A stretch of DNA of 64,000 nucleotides. Source: Zychaea mexicana (lineage: Eukaryota > Mucoromycota > Mucoromycetes > Mucorales > Lichtheimiaceae). Numbering within the stretch: position 1 is the first letter of the stretch; each line of letters opens with the position of its first letter. The notes beneath the pieces were generated by a model. The model was not told the DNA's origin. It saw nothing but the letters and a program-made list of their open reading frames with translations, and ran no database searches. A program made the translations under genes and the position numbers. Shown piece after piece: positions 12,749 through 23,725 of this stretch. The stretch covers positions 124,001-188,000 of the forward strand of contig NW_026516735.1 in assembly GCF_025766255.1 (NCBI RefSeq), given 5' to 3'.

Positions 12749-15526
12749 AATATGATGGATTAAAAGAAAAGTGATAAGAAGAACTCGTGGTTAAAAAAGA
12801 AACGAAGAGGCAAAAGAAAAGAAACGGGTGCATGATCAAATTTAAATTGTTTTTTTCCACGCTCTGCTGACCCAAGTACGCGGACTTCTTTCACCTCGTT
12901 ACAATGCACTTGCGACAACATACAGCAGTGAACTGTTATGACGAAGAATTTAAACTCGACGAATAGAGAAAATCATGACAAACCATTAGGTTTGCTACGT
13001 AATTACTCGGAAACGACGCTTCCTTATCTAGTAATGTGTTATTAGAGGGAAAGGATAAGAGCTACGTTTCGTGATACAGTAAACCGGAAATCTTGAACCT
13101 GGGAATTCTTTTTCACTTCTTCCTGCGAGCTTTTGTTACATAGGCTACATCTCTCCCTATTTTCCCCTGAATATCTGTATGCTACTGCACTATTGTTTCA
13201 GAATGAATATTATGTGCTTTTGGCTCACCTATAACCTCATACACCTTTGAAGACAGCATAGCAAGAGAACTGAGGAGACCAAGAGAGCGAGACCGTAAAT
13301 TCTGGTAATCTGTTACCCGAAATTCAGCTCGAAATTACAGAGTTACGGTAGTTTCCGAAGAATTCTGCTGTGTGATTTCTGGCCCGAAATTACACTAAAG
13401 TTTACAGCAACGCTTTTACTCGGGTCGATAATAGTTCCTACCTTATACCTTGTTCCAAGCAGAGAAAAAACAATTAGATAGTTTAGATCGATTTTTCATC
13501 CGACGAATCTCGGGTGTGCAAAACATGTTTTGCTTAATGGATCAATGTCGTCGTTAGTATTGAAAACTACTCGTGTCACCTATGATACAATTGAGGAATT
13601 GTGCTTTGTTACTGATAATGAGTCCTCATCAATGACGGCGGGCACTTTCTTGGTCAGTCGTTGAAGAGCTAGAGTTTGTAAAGGCACCTTGTAGTTGCAC
13701 ATAACGCGAGGATTGATTAGATGCGAATGATTGCAAGATACTATCGTTGAATGGAGAGTGTCGCATAGAATTCCCGATAACTAATCTTCTATGTGGCAGT
13801 TGTAGCGAGCTTTTGGAATCAGAAGCAGACGGGATACCCTAGGTAAACGGGAGTGCGCCAAAGGCCATCAAGAGGCGAACCAGGACGAGTGTCGGCAATA
13901 ATACCATACGTGCGAGCGTATCTGCCAGCATTGGATTTTAGTTGATTTTGAAGTCAAGTTCGAGGTATTCACTCACTAATCGATCTTTCTGGAGCAGATG
14001 CTCTTGCATACGGATTTGCTTAAGCTGTGCATTGTCAGATTTGATGAAAGACCTGTCAGCACACGCAATCTGCCAGATGGCAACATCCAGAGAGTCCTGG
14101 CTGCGCCTCAGCACATAGATTATATCTCATATCCTGGAAAGGTAGGTGGGTTGAAGTTCAAAATTTTAGGGTGCGTAGTCCAGGAGAACATGGTGATGTT
14201 GTTGCTGCTAGCACCAGATGCCGTGCCATACTACTGCTACCTCAAAAGATACAGACTCATACTATCGTCGCTATCCTTTCCTTTCCAGCGTTTTCCGACT
14301 ATTGTACTCGATGAACTGTCAGATCCACCTCAAATTGAAGGGTCTGTAGCGGTTGAAATGCAGCGAAAATAGCAAGGAGACTCGAAGTGCAACGATGCTG
14401 TTAAAACATAAGTACACAAAAACTTGTAATCCAAGCGTCCCAGCTGATTAGTAAAACCCTGCGGATGTTCGATGCTGCAGCTATTGTATCATATGTGAAA
14501 CTTTCAACAACTTGGTTTTTTGCGATGCTATATACTATGTATAACATGCATCAAGTGAAATGAGGCCTCAAAGAGTGTAAAACATTCCAATTCTACACAA
14601 GGAGATGGTTTGCTGCAAGACTATCACAGCAGAGTTTATAAGAGTCTGTTATCAGTAGATAATGGGTGATAGTGTATGTACAGGTTTCCTCCTTCTCTAC
14701 GCGTTTGTTGTACAGTTTGTCCCTTTGTGCTGCTGTGTGTAAAACTTGGATCGGAGAATACATATTTTCGTTGTCACGCTAATCAAAGTCACAGGAATTA
14801 ACGGTATAAAAAACCCCTCGCAAAGGCCCATCCGTATTTTTCTTTTTAAACACACTTTGTAAAAAGATCCGCATGTTGTCGCAAAACACACGGTATGCCT
14901 TGTGCATTCTTATCACGTTCGTTTTCACTAATGAACTCAAAGCGACGGGGAAGTTCTCCTGACACACCGGTCTGTTGGCCGCTAGTCCGTAAAGGGCGAA
15001 AAGGCAGCGAAACGCTGTTGCTTTCTACTATCTTCGAGTGTCATGAGTGCCTTGGAGCTCTAGTGTTAGCATTATGTTTGTCATCAACCAAGCTAATTGC
15101 GGATATGTGCTTGCCACATAACTCAAAGGAGGCTACTCTTTTGTCAAAGTGTGCTTTCCCACTCTTTTTTTTTAAAATAAGAAAATGATAAAAAAAAAAC
15201 TTTTTCCCTCTTCTGCTCTTTAAAGCAGGTGGAGAATTGTAATGGAGTTGGCTCGTTGTGTTGTGGAAGCACTGAGCTGAAGTATGTTAGAATGGATGCT
15301 TCATTCATAATCCTAGTCGTAGAATTACACCTAGTTTAAGTATAAGTGTAAATCTTCCTGCCTCTCATCTTACTACCTGCTATTAAAGATTCGTGTTAAT
15401 CGTGTACTGTCGCTTCGCTCGTTGTTTATGTGTATTTTGTTGTTTCGGTTGTTCAATAGTAACATAAAAATGTCAACCTGCTGAGTTCTTGCTGCTTAAC
15501 AGCGTGATAGATCTATTTCCTTGATC
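12749..15526. other. Intergenic region, no convincing gene
   Basis: A 124-codon frame with an ATG at 13998-14372 is the longest here. It has no motif I recognise and no clear splice partners, so I leave it uncalled. Near 13290-13420 the motif CCGAAATTACA and its variants recur several times in both orientations, possibly an old repeat. Promoters of DHTKD1 (left) and PARN (right) must lie at the two ends. Confidence 0.45.
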
Positions 15527-18500
15527 ATGAACATCACCAAAGACAATTTTATTGAAAAATTCTCAACCATTGCCGGTGCTATTCTCGAAGCTGACTGTAT
15601 TGCCATCGATGCCGAATTCAGTGGTATGGACCTCGCTTCTTTATTCCTCCTCGCCTTGCAAAAAGCACACATAGACAAATACGCACCCCTTTATGTGTGC
15701 ACACACTTCAAGTTCCTGGAAAAAGAATTTCGGAATTGACATTCAAAAATGCTTTATAAATTCTCATAGGCCTTCGACTAAACACGAGCATTCACTCTCA
15801 ATTCGACGATCAACAAGCTCGATACGGAAAACTACGCGACACTGTCAAGGAATACAGTATTATTCAATATGGCGTGTGCACTTTTAAAAAGGGAGCCGGA
15901 TCACGCGTTTACGTTGCAAAACCATTCAACTTTTATATCTTTGGTGGTGACACGGCGACCATGACGAGCCAACGTAGCTTCCTTTGCAGTGCCAGCAGCT
16001 TGCAGTTTTTGCGATCGCATAATTTCGATTTCAACAAGTGGATCGATTATGGTATCCCGTTCTATAACTTTGCTGAAACGTCAACTGTCGTGAAACGGAT
16101 CGATCGGCCCAATTCATTACAGAATCCTATAAACTGTAAGGAATATATAGGGCAGTAATAAGGGTAGTGATGGTAGAGTGGGATCAGAGAGAACAATCAT
16201 TGACGCGCTTCTCCATATGTGCATGTAGTGCAAATGCTTACAAAACAACAGATGAAATTCGTGGAAACAACAAGGTATTAAAATAGTGAAGGATAGCGAC
16301 AAGCTATATACCTTACTATAGGATGTTTGTGGTGCTGAAAACATGGTGACTCATCAGATGACAATAACACTACATAGAAAAAGCATTGACGACTGGTTGC
16401 AATCTGGAAAGACTTCTAAACCTCTCGTAATCCAAACCAATAACTCCTTTATCCGACGACTAGTCCATCAAGAATTACAGGAAGGGTAAGTTGAAAGTGT
16501 AACTGATGATGATGATAATCGAGGCGAAAACATAAAGCACTCATACAAACATCGGACTTCGCTTTTCAATGCAGAAAATACAATAGCTTCCTGACTGGAC
16601 GAATGCGTGATTCCAAGCATATGTCTATTCACAAACTCACTGATGAGGAACGAAAGGAGAACATGCGTGTTGATAATGTACTTTTTGTTTCTCTCGTTAA
16701 AAGCAAGAGGAGGGGAGGGGATTTTAATGTTGAAAATATGTGTAGCTTACCTTAGGATGCTGTAATAGGTTCAAGCAGAACTCAACTTCCGACGTGTGAT
16801 TGAACTGATCAACCAAGCTGGATGCCCCGTTGTAGCCCACAACGGTTATCTAGATGTTCTTCATACCATTGATCAATTCTGGCAATATTTACCAACAAAA
16901 GTGACCGATTTTAAAAACCTTGCCAATGAAATGTGGTCATGGTAATGCTTTCTTTTCTTTTTCTTGCTTTGACCTTGGGCATATAATCGTGTACGATCAA
17001 TTTTTTTTGAGTTACTAAACGAAAAATTGGACTGTATGTATGTATATATAGTATCGTAGACACAAAATACCTTGCTGAATTCCATCCACATTTGAAGGTA
17101 TGTACTGCAAGATAAACCCAGGACTAAAAAGAAGCAGAGGGACTTTTCATCTTAACTATAGAACTTTTATGCGTATTTACTTGTTCTGTAGCGATGCTTC
17201 AATACAACGGCGCTGGGACCTCTGTATAATACAGTTGTGAACGAAATGACAGAAGCAGAGTTCTCCATAAGTGAGTAGATTATAGGATATGTATTGATGC
17301 TGGGAAAGAACGTACTGACATTCTTTATTTGCTGTTTAAAAGAAATCGCAGACGATTTCGATCGTTATACGCAGGATCAGGATGCACAACACGAAGCTGG
17401 CTATGATGCATATATGACTGGATCTGTATTTATCGGTTTTGCTCGTTTCATATATGAGCGGGAAGGTAACGTATATGCTTATATTTTGTTTAAATTTCTT
17501 CATGAATACGAAGAAAAATTACTAATTTGATTATGCATTCTAAAAAGCTGATAAAAGAGCAAAAGCGAATGCTGAAGCTTCTTTAAAGAATGGAAAAGAG
17601 AGCAAAAAAGGATCCGATTTGGATAGCGAGGAGGAGGAGGAGGAGGAAAAAGAAGAAGGACAAGTAGGGGAAAACGAGCCACTTCCACGATTACACGAAG
17701 ATCCTCTGCTGGCAGATATATTGACATCGTATTACAACCGGATATTTGTTACAAGAAGTGATATACCTTATATTGATTTGGTGCATGAGGAGACGATGCG
17801 TATGTATTATAGTTGTGTTTCTCTTGAAACGTGTTCAAAGGAGAGATGCTAATGTCTTTATTTATATGTAGCGGTTATCGAGGTACCTAATCGGTTCTTT
17901 TTGACCAACGTCCCCGAAGGCATGACAGCATATGGAATCGAGGTTCTATACCCTGAACTACGACCCATGACCATCCATTGGATCAACTCAAGCAGTGCCT
18001 GGCTGATTATCAAGCACGATAACAAGATTGAACTTGCCAAGGAAGGCGTTTTGGGCGAAGAACGCGTCAAGCCATTCCTCAGAGGCGCATCTCGTTTTGC
18101 CGAGGGCGTTTCATTGAATATTACAGCACCTGCCGCCAAAATTGAATTGTATGGCTACGAGCAGTGGCGGACACGACCCGAGTTTCAGGCAGATGCATCG
18201 TCGTCAGCTAATGGACCAGCACCAGCACCAGCACCAGCATCAACAACAAAGACATCAGAGGAGGAGGAGGAGGAAAGCTCGTCTGTGGATACTGCTTCTG
18301 GTTCTGATGAAGATGAAGAAGAAGAAGAGAAGGAGGAGAAAAGTGGCAAGTCACCAAAGGACACATCAAATACATTAGAAAGGAAACAAGCAGCAACCAC
18401 AGAACCTTATGTCCCCGTTGGTGGCAATGCGTTTGACGGTAAGAAATTGCTCACTACTGTTTCTTTCGATTGTTTCGAATATCACTACGTGCTGTTGCTG

Positions 18501-18633
18501 ACAGGCTTTATTACTACTAGACATTGATATACCGATGCCGCCTAGCTTTATGCGTGGTTCAAAGCGAAAAGCACCCGATGATGATTTGGAGGATGAAGAA
18601 AACGAAAAGAAGAGCAGCAAGAAAAGACAATAG
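15527..18633 (+). CDS. PARN: Poly(A)-specific ribonuclease PARN (deadenylase)
   Basis: Twelve exons: join(15527..15623,15770..16135,16229..16274,16378..16485,16575..16677,16769..16941,17052..17097,17192..17270,17343..17465,17548..17799,17872..18438,18521..18633), 690 aa. PARN is a DEDD-family 3'-5' exonuclease that shortens poly(A) tails and trims small RNAs. The exonuclease residues are visible: Asp28 and Glu30 in IDAEFSG (the same numbers as human PARN), Asp269 in AHNGYLDVLHT, and His356 and Asp361 in HEAGYDAYMTG. FDFNKWIDYGIPF is a family hallmark. DIPYIDL and the following segment correspond to the RRM-like region. The tail is acidic then basic (KSSKKRQ), consistent with nuclear localisation. 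The R3H insert is not obvious. The start is the first ATG giving the family N-terminus (NITKDNF). Phases agree at all 11 junctions; exons 3 and 7 are only 46 nt. Confidence 0.92.
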
Positions 18634-18688
18634 TAATTGTATACACCATACACATCGAAATCATGTTTTATTTTGTACATAGTAGTGA

Positions 18689-18694
18689 AATAAA
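18689..18694 (+). terminator. Poly(A) signal AATAAA of PARN
   Basis: Canonical AATAAA 56 bp past the PARN stop, in an AT-rich stretch. Confidence 0.5.
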
Positions 18695-18926
18695 AAATAT
18701 TTACAATCTGGGGATTGCCGTATCAGAAGAGGTATCAAAGTACTCGCCAAGAGTGAGAAGGTCCTTCATTCTCTTTGGCTTTTGCTTTATGTAAAGCGAC
18801 AGAAAGTTTTGTTTCACTGTTGCCCTGCGCTCGTGGTTTGTCACCATGGAAGGAGATACGCATCTACCATCATCCGAGTGGTCCAAAACTGTGATAACCC
18901 AACCTGGCTAACACGGTTATCCTTTT

Positions 18927-19279
18927 CTAATCTGTCTTCTTTCCGTCTTCATTTCCCATTTGAGTGGAAACCAAAAACCTATCCAAGGAAGAGAATAAGT
19001 CAATAAATCAAACAAAAAGAAAGAAAAACACGTAAAAACGCGGTACATGTTTTAATTTGAAGCATAATCTCATTCTGTGGGTGATCTTTACATTGAAGAA
19101 TGTATTGTTTGAATCTTGTTAAAAGTCGGCAATTGTTCTGCGGTTATTTGAAGATTCTTTTGAAGTCTGGCAATGCTTTTATCGAGATCTTGCAGTTGGT
19201 TTTGCAGTAGTGCGTAATTACTTTTCTTTGTCGAGTGAGGAATTGTGGACACTATTGATTCTCTTGGGCGAGTGCTCAT
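18927..19279 (-). CDS. HSK3: Small coiled-coil protein, probable DASH/DAM1 complex subunit Hsk3
   Basis: Two exons, complement(join(18927..18978,19092..19279)), 79 aa. DASH couples kinetochores to microtubules in fungi. Residues about 20-45 form a coiled coil (LLQNQLQDLDKSIARLQKNL) followed by TAEQ. After a GT..AG intron the chain resumes with IHSSMFLVS, resembling the small Hsk3 family's conserved HASLFMA block. Length is close to yeast Hsk3 (69 aa). Without the second exon the chain would end abruptly inside that block, which supports the splice. The gene is divergent from the RPAIN-like gene with about 180 bp between start codons. The family is short and weakly conserved, so this is a moderate call. 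Confidence 0.6.
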
Positions 19280-19459
19280 GTGGGAAGTGGTATTTTGAAA
19301 AGTGAGACAAAGCAAGTGCGCTCTCTCAAAAGAAAGTCTAAAAACCTGAAAGGGGTGAGCATGTTTCACGCGGCATCCACAATATAATTTTCTCTTCTTC
19401 CTTTTCCTCTTACATAAACGTTAACTATTTTTTTACTATACTATATATACCAACAAGAC
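19280..19459. promoter_or_regulatory. Putative bidirectional promoter between HSK3-like and RPAIN-like genes
   Basis: 180 bp separate the two divergent start codons. A TA-rich TATA-like stretch (TATACTATATATACC) lies at about 19437-19451, just ahead of the rightward ATG. Confidence 0.4.
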
Positions 19460-20252
19460 ATGCTGTGTCAGAGATCCGAACGCCAGTCGATAAAACAAAA
19501 CTCACGCGATCGCTCAAAACAATGGCGCGATCGGTTTCAAAAACAATGTCGAGACCGAATAACATCACAACGTTGGAATTTGGTCGATCAAAAGCGACAA
19601 GAGAAGGTCAATAGTTGACAAGGATATAATATGCATTGAAGACAGAAGAGGAACTACCATATTTATTGAAGAAAACAATATCATAGCTTTGGCAGCTAAC
19701 CGTACAAGACGAGTGGGAAAACTTTAAGCGAATGCACGAGGAAGCATTAAAAGAAGAAGGAATTCTTGACCCAGACCTCTTTTTCGAAGAAATGGATGAA
19801 ATGCATCGTCAACAACACCCTACATCAACGCCCTCTATACCACCATCCACGACTACACCCATCGAACAACATATTTATGAAGACTATGATCCTGAAGCCG
19901 ACTACATCCACTTACATTCCACTCCTATACTCATATGTGTGAACTGTCAAGACGCGTCTTTACAGCAAGAGGATGGGACGGACAAGCTGGCTTGTCCCAA
20001 ATGTAGATTCAGTGCATCAGAAAAGGTATTACATACACCGGATATGGGGTAGTGGCGATCAACAACTACGAGTATGATGGAAGCGTACATGGCTGACCCC
20101 AAGTTTCATAGACCTTTCGAGCTATTCAAAATGCAGTCATCCAACATAGTCAACAATGCCCAGGTCGCATCGTTTATGCTCCTGAACCAGGGAGTGATGG
20201 AACCTCTATCCTTGGCGTCTGCAATACTTGCGACACAATGGATGTCTTTTAA
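19460..20252 (+). CDS. RPA-interacting protein (RPAIN/RIP)-like zinc protein
   Basis: Three exons, join(19460..19606,19696..20025,20112..20252), 205 aa. RPAIN proteins bind replication protein A and import it into the nucleus. The N-terminal block is basic, with the family pattern WRDRFQKQCRDRI. The middle is acidic (DEWENFKRMHEEALKEE). The C-terminus carries Cys pairs (CVNC, CPKC, then CNTC in a CNTCDTMDVF ending much like RPAIN's CLACDTWAVI). The second intron (20026-20111) is needed to reach the last Cys pair; without it the frame stops at 20052. Phases are 0 and 0. The stop lies only 17 bp from the stop of the opposing orphan ORF. Confidence 0.8.
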
Positions 20253-20269
20253 AAGTGCTTTTTCTGGTC

Positions 20270-20824
20270 TTATTTTATTGTTATATCAATTTTACCGATA
20301 CACACTACAGCCTCTTGCTCACCCTCCGCATCTGTTTTTCCTCCTGCCATCGTCAATAGTACATGCTCGCCCAAATACTTTTTTACATGTTCCACTGCTT
20401 TTGTTCCAACAAGAAAGTTTTCCGTCTCAAAGTGTAAGCATTGCTCGTCTGGATTATCTTGAGGTTCTGTGCTGAGGCCCGCAGCATCATCTCCAGTGAC
20501 GCGTCGTACCAGGAAAGAATTACTAGTGGTTATGGGTATGCTTTGTCGTTGTTCACTGCTGTTGTTATAACCTTTCAACGTCGTCTGATAAAATAAGACA
20601 GGGTCCATGCAGTCGTTATGTTTGGGATCTTCGTGATTGGGTTCATAAACACCGGCAATGCCAAATGTCGTGTTCATAGTGCTTCTTGTGGGATCTGCTG
20701 TGCTGATGGTACTAATGACATGGCCGCGAAACTCGCGAAAGATCACGCCCTCGCTATTGTGATCGTCGTCGATATAACAGGGAGAGAGAAAACAGAGGTG
20801 TGCCCATCCGTGAATATTTTGCAT
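20270..20824 (-). CDS. Orphan 184-aa protein, function unknown
   Basis: Single open frame from ATG at 20824 to TAA at 20270. I do not recognise the family. The chain is soluble, with no signal peptide or TM segment. It has an N-terminal half with REFRGHVIST and a C-terminal half with KKYLGEHVLLTMAGG followed by VVCIGKIDITIK, suggesting alternating strands such as an OB-like or other small beta fold. A further 5' exon is possible, because the frame stays open beyond the ATG to 20899 without another ATG. It is convergent with the RPAIN-like gene, so the 3' UTRs must overlap. The shadow frames on the opposite strand are weaker. Confidence 0.5.
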   Translation of the reverse strand: MQNIHGWAHLCFLSPCYIDDDHNSEGVIFREFRGHVISTISTADPTRSTMNTTFGIAGVYEPNHEDPKHNDCMDPVLFYQTTLKGYNNSSEQRQSIPITTSNSFLVRRVTGDDAAGLSTEPQDNPDEQCLHFETENFLVGTKAVEHVKKYLGEHVLLTMAGGKTDAEGEQEAVVCIGKIDITIK

Positions 20825-21091
20825 ATTATTAAAGATGCTTTGTGTGTTTGTTGTAATAAAATGAGCCTGAGTAAAGATACGGGATGTAGAAAGACCCAAA
20901 GAAAGGAGATACGTCTACGCTATGGTAGAGTGTCGCGGTGATGGGTGATAATGTGAAAAATATGTAGGTGGTGTGGCTGGCTGAATGTGATGTGGCTTCA
21001 CGAAAGAAAAAGAAGATTATTACAGAAAAGAATTAAAATGAGAGAGAGAGGAAAAAAGTACATAGGAAAGGAAAAACAAGAGACGTTATAA

Positions 21092-23725
21092 TCATCGCCG
21101 GGATGAACGTTGGTATGTGCTGCTGCTTTGGTAATAGTGCTGTGCTGTTCGTGCTCGTTTTGGCGATGATACGTCTTGCTCGTCCTCCAAATACTCGTCG
21201 TCATCGTCATCATCGTCATCGTCCTCCGATAGTGGTGATGATTTGGTGTTGTTAGTTTCTTGAGGAGGATCCTAAAGTACATGCATGCACAACATATACA
21301 TAGTTTAAGCATTCATCATCTCTATCAAACTGTCAGCACTGCCATAGACGATATTTTTCCTCTTTTACCTGACGCATCGCATTATAATCAGCTTCGATCT
21401 CGGCTTCGTTTCTTGCTGATAATACATGACCTAGACCTGCTAATTCTCTCGAGCGTACTATAGAGGAAGAAACGAGTCAAAGAATGATAGATTCGAGTAG
21501 TAGTAAATGAGCAGTGGAATGCGTTTGTACAGGTGCTCTACATAAAAGTAAAAGGATATGATCATGGTTTCGTCGTTTTGTTGTCTTGACGCCATTCTTG
21601 TTTACAGACAAGAGCTGTTCAAGTGACAGGCTGCCATCAGTAATATTCGCAGCGACTGTGGCGGCGGCAACACCTCGTATCCGACGTCGGTTACGTGTTT
21701 GTGGAGCTGCGACAACGAAATCTGGATAGCGCATTATGTGAATAAATCAGCGTGGACGAGATATAGCCACTATATAATAGCATTTGAACTTTACCGTTTG
21801 ATACGATCGCTTCTTCATCTCTGTGCTCCTTTATCCGCTTTCTCTTTTCATCGATGATGAACAGCATGGCCTTTTTCAAATCGCGCCTCTCCACCTGTGC
21901 GTTTGTATACACATAAATACAACTGTATGTGTTACTATTGTGTATCCAACATGCATGCCAAATATAATTCTTACCTCAGCTTCCGCTTCAACAGCACGTA
22001 AAGCATCATTATACAGCTTTTCGGCACACTGTACTCGGTACTCTATAAGTAGCTGTGCCCTTTTGATTTCCTTGCTACGTTCTTCTTCGAGATCCACCAT
22101 ATGCTCTTCAAAGACTTCATGGCCACCTAATGAATGATATAGCGGGAATCCGTCAGTCCAACTATATCAAAGATGGAGTGGATGAGCAGAAGTGATGTGT
22201 ATGTGCTTACCATGCTGGATAGCAGATAGCTCTTCTTGCAAAGCTTTGATTTTTTCCAAATATATGCTAAGGTCACGGGGAAAAGGAGGCAGCAAAAGCA
22301 GCAGGAGGATGAAAAGAGGGGGCGGAGGGTTCAGAAATATAAAGAGTTAGAAAATGTAAACTTTTTTACTCAAAATGTCTTGGACAAGATGCAGTGAAGA
22401 AGGGAGAGCAGATACACACAATCTTTGTGTGCTACAATAGAGAAAGTAACTCTCTTATACTTACGTTTCCTTGTTTTCGAGAAATTCTTGGTTGATCTCC
22501 AATGTCCGTTCGGTGAATTCAATGGATCGATTGGATCGTGCAGTATTGTTGTTGCTGTTGATAGCAGTACTAGGCATCGTAGCTAACGCAGCAGCAGCAT
22601 TTGTAGGAGCGGTGGTATATTCGCTGGTATCTTCTACAGATATATGGTGAGCCCATTTAATACATGCAACCATGAATACACTACACACTGCCCGCATCCT
22701 TGTATATGACACCAATAGTCTTTACCATCCATCCAGTCGCCTGATCTGGCATCATCGCCATAATAGTAGTACGGATCATCTGGCACTGGAGTGGACAAGA
22801 AGCGTGGTGAACGATGTGGTCGGGTTTGTGCCTGCTGCTGCTGCTGCTGCTGATTGTGATGCATCGAAGCGGAAGAAGGACGTGGAGCTTCATGCTTTAC
22901 AAACAACGAACTGCCGTTACCACCAATCACACTATTGTTGTTGTTATTGCGATTGTTGCTATTTGAAGTGGATGTAAAAGAAGATGTGCTTCGCCATATG
23001 GACGATATTGCCGGTGCCGGCTGCTGGTGATGTTGTTGCGACTGATGATGATGTTGTTGTTGATGGCCCATATCAGTTTCATGTCTGTAGCCTGGTGTGG
23101 AAGCTGTCACCATTGAGGATGCTGATATTGATGCTGTTGGTGGGGGTGGTAATGGAGCTACCTGAGCCGGGCCAGGTGGCTGCGGTACTACAGGTACAGC
23201 TGTTGGTGCTGGTGTTGTTGCTCTCACCGGTTGATAAGCATTAGTGTTACTGGCGTTGGCGTTATTATTACTATAGCTGTAGGGTGCGAAAGAGTATGCC
23301 GTTGTTGTTGCTGATGCTGCTGCTCCACTTCCAACGCCGTTACCATTGTTGTTGCTGTTGAAACTGTTATTGCTGTCACTGACAGTGGTAGAAGAACTGG
23401 CGTTGTACGAGAACGGTGCCTGATAGGTTGACGAAGACGACGACAGACCTGACAAGGGCGGTAATTTCCAACGTTCGACTTTGTAGATTGCACTGTTGGG
23501 GCTGTTGTTATTGTTGTCCAACACTGGTGGTGGTGCCCCTGACTCGCGATGCTGGCTCTGTTGATGCTGGTGTTGTTGAGCAGCAGCAGAAGTAGTAATG
23601 GGCCCGGCGTACGGAAGTCGAGGCAATGTGGTCGAGAAGCGTGGTGGAGAGCCAATGGGTGGCAGTGTGAAGCGCGGCGGAGAGCCTGGCAGTGGTGGCG
23701 GTAACAAGGACTGTTCAGAATACAT
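21092..23725 (-). CDS. Sds3-like subunit of the Rpd3L/Sin3 histone deacetylase complex
   Basis: Eight exons: complement(join(21092..21271,21369..21457,21542..21721,21795..21894,21975..22126,22211..22266,22465..22633,22726..23725)), 641 aa. Sds3/SUDS3/BRMS1 proteins stabilise Sin3-Rpd3 deacetylase through a coiled coil. The first 333 residues are low-complexity, rich in Pro, Gln, Asn and Ser, with SPPRF repeats near the start and polyQ near 300. Residues about 355-490 are the Sds3 core: FTERTLEINQEFLENKE, ALQEELSAIQHG, EERSKEIKRAQLLIEYRV and LKKAMLFIIDEKRKRIKE. The end has a run of nine Asp (SEDDDDD...) followed by a basic KRARTAQ patch. Phases agree at all seven junctions. The donor ending exon 6 (21542) was chosen on phase and is the least certain. 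Dep1-like and Sds3-like members cannot be separated by eye. Confidence 0.85.

Noticed and set aside
13998..14372. 124-codon ATG frame as a gene
   Set aside because: No family resemblance, no splice partners, and flanked by sequence that looks like old repeat.
22984..23244. Plus-strand Val/Leu-rich frame as a membrane protein
   Set aside because: It is the antisense shadow of the Q/N/P-rich first exon of the Sds3-like gene.
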